64,000 bases of DNA from Verrucomicrobiota bacterium (GCA_018240015.1 JAFEGJ010000001.1:240250-304249); one strand, 5' to 3'. Positions 17,274 through 26,028 are shown, counted from the first letter of the stretch. The notes: generated by a model from the sequence alone, not told the origin. Numbers and translations are program-made.

Positions 17274-18832
17274 TAGATTTCCTCGATGGCACTAGTGACG
17301 CGCAGGACCTCGGCTGTGGTTGTAATTCCTGCATAAACAAGTTCGGCGCCAGCAGTGCGCAAAGTAGTCATTCCTGTGCCTTGGGTCGCTGTTCGGATGG
17401 CCCCGGCATCGGGACTTTGGATGATCTGACGGCGGATCGGTGTCGTCATCGGCATCAGCTCGTAGATACCGCATCTTCCTTTATAGCCTGTGCCCAAACA
17501 CGCATCACATCCCTCGCCTCGATAAAAGGAGCCGTCTCCTAAAACAGGAAGTTCTGCGCGCTCGGCATCGCTTGGGGTATATTTCTTTTTGCAGCTGGGA
17601 CAAATCGTCCGCACAAGGCGCTGCGCGAGGACGCCGATGAGCGAAGAAGAGAGCAAATAGGGCTCGATGCCCATATCGATGAGGCGGGTGATCGCGGACG
17701 GTGCGTCATTGGTATGGAGCGTACTGAGCACGAGATGGCCCGTGAGTGAGGCTTGGATGGCGATTTCAGCGGTTTCTCTGTCGCGGATTTCTCCGATCAT
17801 GATGACGTCGGGATCTTGGCGCAAAATATGGCGAAGGCCTGTTGCAAAATTGAGGCCAATTTTGGACTGCACACCTATCTGCGCCATCTTGGGAAGTTTA
17901 TATTCGACGGGATCTTCGATAGTCATAATGTTGATCTCGTCGCTGCTGAGCTCCATGAGAGCGCTATAGAGAGTGGTCGTTTTCCCGCTGCCTGTAGGTC
18001 CTGTGACGAGGATGATTCCTTCGCTCATTTGAAGGAGTTTTTCGACTCCACTTAAGACAAGCGGCGGCATGCCGAGTTTGGGAAGGCCGAGTAGTACGTT
18101 GCCTTTGTCTAAAATCCGCATCACGACGCGCTCGCCGAACACCACGGGGATGGTGCTTACGCGAAAATCGATGTGGCGCACGCCGAGTTTGAGCTTGATG
18201 CGTCCATCTTGTGGCAGGCGCTGCTCAGCGATATCGAGAGCGGCCATCACTTTGATGCGAGCGATGAGCTGGGTGGTCAAGTCTTTCGGCGGCGCATGGC
18301 GCGTTTGGAGCACTCCGTCGATGCGGTAGCGAATGGAGAGTCCCGACTCTTGGGGCTCAAAATGGATATCCGAGGCGCCTTGCTGAATGGCTTCGGTCAA
18401 AATGGAGTTGAGAAGACGAACGGCCATCGCATCGGAGGTTTGCTCGAGAAGGTCGTATTCGGCTCCCTCTTCGACTTGGGATCGAACGTTAGTGGAAAGC
18501 TCGGCGATGAGCTGCGTGGTGGCCTGCTCTTGCTGATGAAAACATCTCTCGATTGCTTCTTCAAGTGCGTTTAAAGGAGCACAAACTTCCCTCGTCTTTT
18601 GTCCCGTAAAATACCGAACTTCTTCGATGGCTTCGAGATCGAGCGGATCGGCAACGGCGACGATGAGGTAACCATCTTCTTCGCCGATGGGAAGAAGGCG
18701 GCGATGCTTGGCCATGGCATAGGGAATTTTCTGCACTTTGCTTTGAACGAAGGGGTAAGAAAGAAGAGAGGTAAGATAAGGGAGACCAAATTGATCAGCG
18801 GTTTCTGAGTTAGACTTCATTCGAAATTCCAT
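17273..18832 (-). CDS. gspE: Type II secretion ATPase GspE
   Basis: A 519-aa cytoplasmic ATPase. The N-terminal domain covers about residues 10-130. The ATPase core has Walker A LVTGPTGSGKTTTLYSAL, the Asp box region IEDPVEYKLP, Walker B DVIMIGEIRDRETAEIA and the His box GHLVLSTLHTND. A CPSCKKKY and CDACLGTGYKGRC tetracysteine zinc site follows. The length fits the family. The start codon and first codons lie inside the left arm of the 18811-18976 palindrome, and a second ATG four codons downstream is also inside it, so initiation may depend on that structure. Confidence 0.95.
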   Translation of the reverse strand: MEFRMKSNSETADQFGLPYLTSLLSYPFVQSKVQKIPYAMAKHRRLLPIGEEDGYLIVAVADPLDLEAIEEVRYFTGQKTREVCAPLNALEEAIERCFHQQEQATTQLIAELSTNVRSQVEEGAEYDLLEQTSDAMAVRLLNSILTEAIQQGASDIHFEPQESGLSIRYRIDGVLQTRHAPPKDLTTQLIARIKVMAALDIAEQRLPQDGRIKLKLGVRHIDFRVSTIPVVFGERVVMRILDKGNVLLGLPKLGMPPLVLSGVEKLLQMSEGIILVTGPTGSGKTTTLYSALMELSSDEINIMTIEDPVEYKLPKMAQIGVQSKIGLNFATGLRHILRQDPDVIMIGEIRDRETAEIAIQASLTGHLVLSTLHTNDAPSAITRLIDMGIEPYLLSSSLIGVLAQRLVRTICPSCKKKYTPSDAERAELPVLGDGSFYRGEGCDACLGTGYKGRCGIYELMPMTTPIRRQIIQSPDAGAIRTATQGTGMTTLRTAGAELVYAGITTTAEVLRVTSAIEEI

Positions 18833-18976
18833 TTACCAATTAAAGTCGGTCTTTTCTCGTATTTTATTGACTCCTCTTCCTCGCCTACACACTTCGTGTA
18901 TGTCTCGTCAGAGGATCCAAAAAATACAATAAAATCCTCGACTTTTCTTGATAAAGCGAATTTCGAACGAAGTCTA
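18811..18976 (-). repeat. 166-bp symmetric imperfect palindrome between gspD and gspE
   Basis: The two arms pair over nearly their full length around the exact centre ACAC-TTC-GTGT (18889-18899). The outermost 20 bases match with one difference (TAGACTTC followed by A or G, then TTCGAAATTC), and further in AAAGTCG, GTATTTT and TCCTCT are shared. The right end reaches the last bases beside the gspD stop (18978-18980), and the left arm covers the first codons of gspE. The clearest arm differences are G-U compatible on the minus strand, the direction of the operon. No ORF is inside. Confidence 0.75.
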
Positions 18977-18977
18977 T

Positions 18978-21287
18978 TCATGGACTCGTAAATACCCTCA
19001 AGCTTTGGCGGAAAATCTTGCGGCGGTCTTTATCGCGCGCATCGGCAACTTTTTGAACAAATTCGGGGAGGTCGCCTGGCCTTTTCTTGAGATCTTCCGC
19101 GCGGAGCCGGCGCAGTTGCTCTGCGGAGTCATAAATAATATGCGGCGTGATAAAGAAAAACATCTCGGTTTCTCGGTCGTGGAGGTTGGTCGTTCCAAAG
19201 AGTTTTCCAACGCCGGGGATTTCTCCGAGGAAGGGGACTTTTTCTTGGACATCTTGCTTAGTTTTTCTTCTAAGTCCCCCTAAAATAATCGTTTCTCCAT
19301 CGATCACGCACACTTCGTTCTCGACGTGGCGGCGGTCAACGAGCGGACGGTCGTCCATTAAATCTTCTGTTTTGGGTGTATCAAATGTGATGTCTGTTTT
19401 GAGTGTCACGCGGCCTTTTTCTTCGCCGGGATCGGGCATGTGAATCGTCGGTATCATCTTGATGATCGTACCGTATTGAACGCGGGAGAACGATTTTTCA
19501 AATGTCGTTCCTTTATTCGTATCGACAGGAGCTGCGCCGTTGTTGATGGAACGTTCTTCGACGATGGTAATCATCGCGGGTGTTTGGTTCACAGCCGTCA
19601 CCGAGGGAGAGTTGTTGAGCTGGATATCTTCGAGCGTCATCAAAAAGTTATAGGCGATATCAAATTTGGGCGTGTATTTATGTGCCGGGCCATGGAAGAA
19701 AAATTGCATGATGCCGTGCGCGGCAGAGTCTAGGCCTTTCGAAATACTGATGTCGGGCCCAACGCGCGGTGTATACTGCACGCCGTTTCTTGTTTGACCC
19801 AGGCGCAGGAGATTGAGTCCAAAATTATTGCGCGTATTGAGGCGGCGCTCGAAGAGAAGCACTTCGATCTCCACCATCTTCTTGGGCACGTCGAGTTTTT
19901 TGAGGAGCTCCTTCACGCGCTCCAAAACATCCCGGCGTACAGTCATGAGAAGAGACCCTGTTTTAGGATCGGGGATAAAATGTTCGGAGTATCCTCTTTC
20001 GACTTCGAGTTGGGCTTGCAATCCGGGCCTCATCGGTGGAGGAGAAACGACGAGTGGTTGTGTTGGAGGATATCCATCGGGGACACGTCCAGCCCCTTGG
20101 TTTTGTGCGGAGAAATTAAAATCTGTCTCTTTGGTGGGCCCTTCAGCGCCGGCGTGGATGAGCGATACATAAACCTTCTCGAGCACCTGGGCTAAATCTA
20201 CAGGATCGCTGTGCTTGCACTGATAAAGATAGACCGTCATTTCAGCGGGATCTTGAAGCTGCTCTTCCGTCTCTTTTACGATCGACTCGGCGCGATCGAC
20301 GCTGTCCTTAGAACCGATGAGTACGAGCGTGTTGCTCTGGCCTAAAGGGAAAACAGAGAGCCCCTCTTGGTCCGCGCGAGCAAAAGGTGGCTTGTTTTTG
20401 TCCGCTGCATCACCAAAAAACGTGGTTAAGATTTTTTCCATCTCGCGGACTTGCATTTTTGTCACCGAAACGACTTTGGCTGTTTTTCCTTCTTGGCCTT
20501 GCCAGACGGTGCTATAGAGCGACAGGAGCTTTTCGATCTCTTCCTTCGATCCGACAAGACCAATCTTTCCGCCAACTTGGTGGATGAACGTTTGTTTACT
20601 ATCGGAGAATTTCTCAAAAAACTGAAAGACTGACTTCACTTGCTCGATGGGCGGTGAAAATAAGAAAAAGAGGCGGCTTCCAGGAGCTACCCACGTCAAA
20701 TCTTCCGACCTTGAAACAATCGATTGGATCGCAGAGTAATCTTGTTTTAAAACATAGAGTTGCCGAGCATAAGGCCCGACTTTTTTGACGCCGATCCCGC
20801 TTTGCATGAGGACGATTTCTAAAACATTTCCCCAAGCTTCGCGCGGAATGGGAATCGCCGAATGCATCGAAAGCTTCATCGCAGAGAGCTCGGGGGGGAC
20901 AACATAGAGAAAATCAGGAGAGCCATATTCCATGACGAGTTGACCCAGCGTCGTCTCTTCTTGATCCCAAAGAGCATACCCATCTTCGTCCCTCCGCGCT
21001 TGCATGACAGCGCTCTCGCGCCACTGATCTTGCAAAGCGGCGATACCCATTTTCAGAACTTTGGTTTTCTGGAGCAGCTGGGCAAACTCCTCATCGGGAG
21101 CGTCTCTCTTGGCGAGCTCGCTGGCTTCGACTAAACAGACCTCGAGCTCTTTGCGCATCGAAAAGAGCTTGTCGTTGACCGTTTGAACCTCCATCTCTTT
21201 GGAGCTTTCTTTTTGCGACGCGGCAGCTTTTTTTTCAGCGATAGAGCTGGCAAAAAGAAGCGAAGGAAGAAGCACGAACAAAATCAT
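18978..21287 (-). CDS. gspD: Type II secretion outer-membrane secretin GspD
   Basis: A 769-aa secretin. A signal peptide (MILFVLLPSLLFASSIAEKK) is followed by a helical region and N-domains (about residues 160-420). The secretin core lies near 470-740 with VEIEVLLFERR, SVTAVNQTPAMITIVEER, VIDGETIILGGL, PFLGEIPGVGKLFG and EMFFFITPHII. It forms the gated ring in the outer membrane. The C-terminal 60 residues after the secretin core are charged. It overlaps the upstream gene by four bases. C. trachomatis CT572 is the counterpart (recalled). Confidence 0.95.
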   Translation of the reverse strand: MILFVLLPSLLFASSIAEKKAAASQKESSKEMEVQTVNDKLFSMRKELEVCLVEASELAKRDAPDEEFAQLLQKTKVLKMGIAALQDQWRESAVMQARRDEDGYALWDQEETTLGQLVMEYGSPDFLYVVPPELSAMKLSMHSAIPIPREAWGNVLEIVLMQSGIGVKKVGPYARQLYVLKQDYSAIQSIVSRSEDLTWVAPGSRLFFLFSPPIEQVKSVFQFFEKFSDSKQTFIHQVGGKIGLVGSKEEIEKLLSLYSTVWQGQEGKTAKVVSVTKMQVREMEKILTTFFGDAADKNKPPFARADQEGLSVFPLGQSNTLVLIGSKDSVDRAESIVKETEEQLQDPAEMTVYLYQCKHSDPVDLAQVLEKVYVSLIHAGAEGPTKETDFNFSAQNQGAGRVPDGYPPTQPLVVSPPPMRPGLQAQLEVERGYSEHFIPDPKTGSLLMTVRRDVLERVKELLKKLDVPKKMVEIEVLLFERRLNTRNNFGLNLLRLGQTRNGVQYTPRVGPDISISKGLDSAAHGIMQFFFHGPAHKYTPKFDIAYNFLMTLEDIQLNNSPSVTAVNQTPAMITIVEERSINNGAAPVDTNKGTTFEKSFSRVQYGTIIKMIPTIHMPDPGEEKGRVTLKTDITFDTPKTEDLMDDRPLVDRRHVENEVCVIDGETIILGGLRRKTKQDVQEKVPFLGEIPGVGKLFGTTNLHDRETEMFFFITPHIIYDSAEQLRRLRAEDLKKRPGDLPEFVQKVADARDKDRRKIFRQSLRVFTSP

Positions 21288-22519
21288 GATCCTTCCTCAA
21301 TTATCTTCTTTTGTTGGATCATGATTTCATCGCTCTGTCGTCCTTTTTTCCAACTTCCTCTTTTCCGCGCCGCTGCGCCTACTTTTTTCTCGACGGTAGC
21401 TGTGATCATGAGTGGTTGCATATGCGTGTGCGTGGCATCGAAGTGGGTCCCTTGTATCGTCATTCTGCCTTTATCGTTTGTAATCTCATCGAAAATGAAG
21501 AGCTCTCCTTGGAGGCGATGGGCAAGAACATCTTCGATGTCTTGCATACGCCGAATATTTTTAAAGCCTGTCTGCGTCTTTAGCCACCAATCGCCTGCTT
21601 TTAACACAACTCGGCGTTTACCTAAAAGACAAGTAATTTCTCTAGCGGCTTTTGGCCTGAGTGACGTGATCACTTCCTCCGCGCGAAGAGGCATCTGGTG
21701 CACATTTTTGAAAGGAATCGCCACATGCACCTCCCGAAATCCCGATGCATCCCAGATATCCACTTCCACACTGCTAGATGTTACGTTCGTGACTTTTGCA
21801 AGAGGCCGCTCAAGTGATGCACCTTCTTGCCACATCTGATCCGCCCACACTAGCAAGTCTCCTTCCTTGACGAAACAAACATTGGTTCCCAAGTCGATTT
21901 GCACCTTGTCTGAGAGCTCTCGATACTCCGGGCCTCCATATTTGCTGAGAAGCAAATCGGGCAAGTGAACCTCGGCTTTCTGAAAAGCTCCTTCGTAATC
22001 AATCTCTTCTTTCAAAGAAGACCTCATACTCTTTCCTATGAAAAACCCTTTTTCTAAATCGAGGCGTACAATTCCTCGATCCAAAAGAGAAGGAATAATT
22101 TGGATGCCCCCCTCTTCACTAAAAGCAAAAATCCCGGGGGACGTCTCTTTCACCCAAAAAGCCTCACCCATCGTAATTTCTTTGGTTTGCTCAGAACTTT
22201 TTAGTCCCAGCTGCAGTGCAACTTTTTCCCTAGGAGCATCGGGACGCAAATTGATCCCCAAAATAGCCACCTCTTCAGGGAGTCCTTTTACCGGACAAAA
22301 CGTTTTGTGTCCACCCAGAGCCAGCGGCCCTTCGCCAATATTTTCATGATGAAAAGAAAGAGGCACATCCTGCGCTTTTGCAGCGGCAAAATCTCTTCCC
22401 CCCAGCGCTAAATGCAAAAGCAAATATAGAGCGTAGGCACCCACAGCCATAAAAACCGCTTTCTGCAGCCAACGAAGGCTTTTTTCAACTTTCGGACGCT
22501 GCGGGTCAATGAGCTCCAT
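21284..22519 (-). CDS. Single-pass membrane protein in the gspC position
   Basis: A 411-aa protein heading the type II secretion operon. One membrane helix lies near residues 27-43 (AVFMAVGAYALYLLLHLAL), followed by a long periplasmic region. I see no clear homology-region or PDZ signature of classical GspC, but the place, topology and four-base overlap with gspD match a protein linking inner membrane to secretin; chlamydial CT573 holds the same place (recalled). On the minus strand TTGCAA, 17 bases and TACACT lie just ahead of the ATG. If this is the promoter, the leader would be nearly absent. Confidence 0.75.
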   Translation of the reverse strand: MELIDPQRPKVEKSLRWLQKAVFMAVGAYALYLLLHLALGGRDFAAAKAQDVPLSFHHENIGEGPLALGGHKTFCPVKGLPEEVAILGINLRPDAPREKVALQLGLKSSEQTKEITMGEAFWVKETSPGIFAFSEEGGIQIIPSLLDRGIVRLDLEKGFFIGKSMRSSLKEEIDYEGAFQKAEVHLPDLLLSKYGGPEYRELSDKVQIDLGTNVCFVKEGDLLVWADQMWQEGASLERPLAKVTNVTSSSVEVDIWDASGFREVHVAIPFKNVHQMPLRAEEVITSLRPKAAREITCLLGKRRVVLKAGDWWLKTQTGFKNIRRMQDIEDVLAHRLQGELFIFDEITNDKGRMTIQGTHFDATHTHMQPLMITATVEKKVGAAARKRGSWKKGRQSDEIMIQQKKIIEEGS

Positions 22520-22675
22520 AGTACGCTGAGTGTATCTCCCACTTATATAAATTGCAAACGACAGACATGTCGGGGTAACCAGAAGTCCATTTTATCCATC
22601 GAGCTCATAGAGTCCGTACCTTTTTTCTTCTTCTCTGCTTGTCAAAAAAGAATTTAAATCATACAGTGCGAAAAA
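22520..22675. other. Non-coding stretch between the secretion operon and the palindromic element
   Basis: No plausible gene. It contains the possible minus-strand promoter boxes near 22529-22557 and a short inverted repeat (GACAGACATGTC at 22561-22572, partly self-complementary). The rest is AT-rich and unremarkable. The next 166 bases are the palindromic element. Confidence 0.5.
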
Positions 22676-22841
22676 GGTAAGCTTACGTCGAATCACGTTC
22701 TCTAGGGGCAATGCGCCGAAAAATGATATGCAAGGCGTCCGATGCAGACAACCCCTTCTATGGGGTTGGCGAAGCAGGATAACACAGCAGATCGTTTTTC
22801 GCCGCTTGATCCATAGAGGCGTGAGTCGGCGTAAGTTTACC
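22676..22841 (+). repeat. 166-bp palindromic element, copy 1 of the 109-bp core family
   Basis: The ends are inverted repeats (GGTAAGCTTACGTCGAATC against GGTAAACTTACGCCGACTC). Inside, GCGCCGAAAAATGAT pairs with ATCGTTTTTCGCCGC, and the exact centre is a perfect hairpin AACCCC-TTCTAT-GGGGTT (22750-22767). The core 22708-22816 recurs inverted at 63561-63669 with four differences in 109 bases. Most arm differences are G-U compatible if the plus strand is transcribed. The ribosome site (AGAGAGGA) and ATG of the next gene follow within 20 bases. Confidence 0.88.
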
Positions 22842-22859
22842 TAAAAGAGAGGATTGTCT

Positions 22860-23237
22860 ATGGATGGTAATAAACCTAAGGAAGGTATGTCTGTGAAAGA
22901 ACTCGAAGAATACGCAAAAAAGCATCGCTATGAAGTCTTTTTTTGTTTGCTGCTCGTAGTATCGGGAATTGCAACACTTTTTAAAATGTGGCCCAGATGG
23001 TCCATCATTTTTGTAGCGGCCGGTGCTATCCTGTCTATTCTTATGCCAGGCAAGATCGACATGCTCATGAAGAAAGCTTTTTCTTTTGTTTTCGAGCGCG
23101 ATAAAACAATTCAGATTGTTTTCGGTCTCTTTGCCTTGATCATCGGAATTTTCCTCCCCCCTCTTATTTTTCTGTTGGTAGGGATGTTTGGAGGCCGGGC
23201 GATGAATCAGATGGCAATGAATGCTTCGATGAAGTAA
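22860..23237 (+). CDS. Small membrane protein downstream of the palindromic element
   Basis: 125 aa from ATG 22860, which has AGAGAGGA six bases upstream; a TTG two codons earlier is less likely. It has a hydrophilic N-terminus with KELEEYAKKHRYE, then about three or four hydrophobic helices (about residues 25-42, 48-62 and 85-112) and a short Met-rich tail (RAMNQMAMNASMK). I do not recognise the family. The last 74 bases overlap the 3' end of the convergent gene. Confidence 0.75.
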   Translation: MDGNKPKEGMSVKELEEYAKKHRYEVFFCLLLVVSGIATLFKMWPRWSIIFVAAGAILSILMPGKIDMLMKKAFSFVFERDKTIQIVFGLFALIIGIFLPPLIFLLVGMFGGRAMNQMAMNASMK

Positions 23238-23997
23238 GCACTGCTTCTCGATGTCTTATATAGTCGCGGAGTGTCACGTCTTTCAGTTGAAAATTTTGGG
23301 CAACGAGAAGATAGGCTTCCGCGTCTGATGCTTTTGTAGAAGGTGCAGCCAAATCCCAACCCGCGTTCTTTTTTAATTCGTGCCAGGCTGTGAGTTCTCC
23401 CTCAGGAGAGCCAGCGACTTTTTCAAGAGCAGCAATTCTTACGAGATTATACGCATAAAGAATCGAACCATGACTGACGATGGGGCTTCTCTTTTGCCAA
23501 AACGCCTCGTCATTTTCCATTTGGATTTTAAGCTTCTTGGCCGCAGCCAGAGCATCTTCCAGTTTTCCTCCGGCGATAAGAAGCGACGCGCTTGAAAAAT
23601 CGGTGTAGTAGGGAGAAAAAGTTCCCATTCTCTTGATGGCAGCATGGGCATAAGCCTGGGCAAGACCACTTTGACTAGAACTCAAGAGCTTTTGCGCAAT
23701 AGCCCCGTCATATTTGACATGGAGCTCAGGATGCCTCCTCAAAATCTTTTCGAGCTTCGAGAGCGTCTCTTTGCCACCATCCCATTTGCGATACGTAGCA
23801 TCGACGGAGACAAAATCGGCAGCCCCGCCCCCTTGAAACCACCCCAAGAACCTTCCCGCGGCAAATAAAAGAATAACTAGAGCCCCACAACCTGCTGCGA
23901 AAAGATATTGGTGGTTTTTGAGCCACTGGATGGTTTGCTCTTTGATAAAACCAAACTTACCGATAGGAATTTCGTCTATTTGCATTCCATCCACCAT
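23164..23997 (-). CDS. Single-pass membrane protein with periplasmic helical repeat region
   Basis: A 277-aa protein. A short cytoplasmic N-terminus is followed by one membrane helix at about residues 33-51 (FAAGCGALVILLFAAGRFLG). A helical, TPR-like soluble part follows, including LLSSSQSGLAQAYAHAAIKR and LLIAGGKLEDALAAAKKLK. The layout resembles YfgM-type ancillary proteins, but the match is only by architecture. Its C-terminal codons overlap those of the convergent membrane protein. An in-frame start at residue 5 (MQID) is possible. Confidence 0.75.
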   Translation of the reverse strand: MVDGMQIDEIPIGKFGFIKEQTIQWLKNHQYLFAAGCGALVILLFAAGRFLGWFQGGGAADFVSVDATYRKWDGGKETLSKLEKILRRHPELHVKYDGAIAQKLLSSSQSGLAQAYAHAAIKRMGTFSPYYTDFSSASLLIAGGKLEDALAAAKKLKIQMENDEAFWQKRSPIVSHGSILYAYNLVRIAALEKVAGSPEGELTAWHELKKNAGWDLAAPSTKASDAEAYLLVAQNFQLKDVTLRDYIRHREAVLTSSKHSLPSDSSPGLQTSLPTEK

Positions 23998-24011
23998 AAT
24001 CCAACAGTTAT

Positions 24012-25076
24012 TTAATTAGAAGTAACCTCGCTCCAGAGGAGTTCCATCTCATTGAGTGTGTGTGTAAAGAGGAAGTGGTCTTCCACGTGTTTACGAGCGT
24101 TTTTCCCTAGCGACTCTCGAAGCGCCTTGTCGCTAGCTAGTTTCAAAACCGCCTCGGCAACTTTGCCTGGCGATGCAGGAGGAACTAAAAAGCCCGTCTC
24201 TTTGTCGATGCACACTTCGGGCAGCCCTCCGACCGTCGTGGTAATTAAGGGTTTTTTAAGCCACGAAGCCTGCAGCGTCGCCTGGGATATCCCTTCGTGA
24301 CCGGTGCTGAGGAGCATAAAAACATCCATCGCGGCGATGGCAGGAAAGGGATTATCGAGATGCCCTGTAAATGTCACAAAAGGAGACCCCTGGTATTGAT
24401 CGAGATACCCTCCTCCCACAACAACCCATTTAAGCCTTGTATCGTCTTTTAATATTTCTGCGGCGCGCATCAGATCGCGGATGCCTTTCCAAGAGCGAAC
24501 CACGCAAGCTGTTCCCACGAGAATCTGGTCTTGGCGCACTCCGATGCTCTCCCTAAAAGCCGCTGCCTCCTCAGGTGCTACAGTAATGGGTTCCACTCCC
24601 GTCGGAATGCAGCGGCACCTTTGGGAAGGAATGCCTGCCTGCGCCGTGATCATTGGAATGATCGCTGAAGAAGTCGTGGCCACACCATCAGCCAGCGTTT
24701 TGTAAAGGAGCCGGCTGTTAAGACCGGGCCGTATGGGCGTAGAGAGATGCCGCGTGCGCAGGACGTGGCGCCCGGCAAGTCTCGCAGCGATGCCTCCCAG
24801 CCACGCATCGAGGGAAGAATGGGTGTTGACCAGATGGATATTGTGGCGCCGGATAATCGCATGGAGCCTTGCGATCGTAAAGAGAGCGCTGCGCCGGCGA
24901 AAATCGAGTTCATAGACGACAAACCCAGCTTCACGCGCTTTTTGCGCCAGTTTCCCTCCCTTCACGATGGCAAAAATAATCTCATGTCCGCGATCTCGCA
25001 TGCCGATGGCTTCGCGCAGAATGCGGATCTCTTGTCCGCCCCATCCATTAGAACTTTCAGTGTGCAGTACTTGCAT
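24012..25076 (-). CDS. GT4-family glycosyltransferase
   Basis: 354 aa from ATG 25076, preceded by AAAGGT; the longer frame to 25229 lies inside mutY. The two Rossmann halves of a GT-B enzyme are visible: an N-terminal acceptor domain starting MQVLHTESSNGWGGQEIRI and a donor domain with VGTACVVRSWKGI, VVVGGG and GHEGISQATLQASWLKKPLI followed by GGLPE. In the E-x7-E donor motif the second Glu appears as Gln. The gene is expected to transfer a sugar onto lipopolysaccharide or another envelope glycan. It overlaps mutY by 20 bases. Confidence 0.9.
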   Translation of the reverse strand: MQVLHTESSNGWGGQEIRILREAIGMRDRGHEIIFAIVKGGKLAQKAREAGFVVYELDFRRRSALFTIARLHAIIRRHNIHLVNTHSSLDAWLGGIAARLAGRHVLRTRHLSTPIRPGLNSRLLYKTLADGVATTSSAIIPMITAQAGIPSQRCRCIPTGVEPITVAPEEAAAFRESIGVRQDQILVGTACVVRSWKGIRDLMRAAEILKDDTRLKWVVVGGGYLDQYQGSPFVTFTGHLDNPFPAIAAMDVFMLLSTGHEGISQATLQASWLKKPLITTTVGGLPEVCIDKETGFLVPPASPGKVAEAVLKLASDKALRESLGKNARKHVEDHFLFTHTLNEMELLWSEVTSN

Positions 25077-26028
25077 GCAATACCTTTTGTAATATCTGCC
25101 TATGTCCTGAAGCAAAAGGCAGGTCCTTAATTTCGAGCTTTGAAACCCAGCGGTGACCCTCGACCTCCTGCTGATTTTTGGCTTGCCAAACTTCCGGGAA
25201 AAGAATCGCCCGGTACCGTGTAAAGCCATGCTCGATCGGAGGCAAATGGGTGATAAACTTCATCTCGAGAGGAAAATCCCAATCGTCTTTTTTCTCAACA
25301 TACGGAAAAAGAAATAGCCCTCCCATTACTTTTCCCACCTCTTCTTGCCGCACTAAATAAGCTCCCCGCGACCCAATCACCGCCACTCTCCGCTCCAACT
25401 TGGTGATAGGAGCCATTTTTTTCTTCGAGGGAAACAAATCGGTGATTCCTTGTTTAAAGGCGCGGCACTCCTTCTGCAGAGGGCATTCATGGCATCGCGG
25501 CTTTTTTTGGCAAACAAGCGCCCCCAGCTCGATGAGCGCTTCCATGACAACCCACGGCTGCTTTTCAGGAAGCAAACTTTCCGTCTTTCCAGTGATATCT
25601 TCTTCGCTTGCATACAGCCGGCTGATCACTCTTTTCACGTTCGCATCGACCGCCGCCGCTTTTTGGTGGTGGGCAAAACTTAAAACCGCCCCCACCGTAT
25701 AGGGCCCAAAACCCGGGAGCTGCTCCAACTGGGTGCGCTCTGTAGGTACCTTTCCTTGCATCAACTGCGCAGCCGCATGAAGATTACGCGCTCTTGAATA
25801 ATACCCCAGACCTTCCCAAGCCTTCATGACTTCATCCTGAGAGGCTCTAGCCAGCGCGGAGAGAGTGGGAAATTTTTTCATCCACCGATGGAAATAGCCC
25901 ACGACGACACTCGCCTGTGTCTGCTGGAGCATCACCTCGGAAATCCACACCTCATACGGCGTGGGATTGTTTCTCCAAGGGAAGTCCCTTTTTTCCTGTA
26001 AAAACCAATTTTTCAGGGCATCGATCAT
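25057..26028 (-). CDS. mutY: A/G-specific adenine glycosylase MutY
   Basis: 323 aa from ATG 26028; starts at 26037 and 26070 are possible. It removes adenine mispaired with 8-oxoguanine. Motifs are the N-terminal WFLQEKRDFPWRN, PYEVWISEVMLQQTQ with the catalytic Glu, the helix-hairpin-helix LEQLPGFGPYTVGAVLSF, VDANVKRVISRL with the catalytic Asp, and a [4Fe-4S] cysteine set in VCQKKPRCHECPLQKEC. The spacing there is C-x5-C-x2-C-x5-C, one residue shorter in the first gap than the usual C-x6. The C-terminal NUDIX-like domain is present. Confidence 0.93.
   Translation of the reverse strand: MIDALKNWFLQEKRDFPWRNNPTPYEVWISEVMLQQTQASVVVGYFHRWMKKFPTLSALARASQDEVMKAWEGLGYYSRARNLHAAAQLMQGKVPTERTQLEQLPGFGPYTVGAVLSFAHHQKAAAVDANVKRVISRLYASEEDITGKTESLLPEKQPWVVMEALIELGALVCQKKPRCHECPLQKECRAFKQGITDLFPSKKKMAPITKLERRVAVIGSRGAYLVRQEEVGKVMGGLFLFPYVEKKDDWDFPLEMKFITHLPPIEHGFTRYRAILFPEVWQAKNQQEVEGHRWVSKLEIKDLPFASGHRQILQKVLHASTAH

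Noticed and set aside
22676-22841. Palindromic elements as remnants of insertion sequences with transposase
   Set aside because: No ORF or transposase-like sequence is inside any copy; non-autonomous mobility remains possible but is not shown.
22676-22841. 6S RNA, tmRNA or SRP RNA
   Set aside because: The long symmetric hairpin has a superficial 6S-like length, but two near-identical cores with different arms do not fit a single-copy housekeeping RNA, and no tag or SRP motifs are seen.
25077-25229. Longer start of the GT4 gene
   Set aside because: It lies fully within mutY, and the family N-terminus begins at ATG 25076 with a ribosome site.
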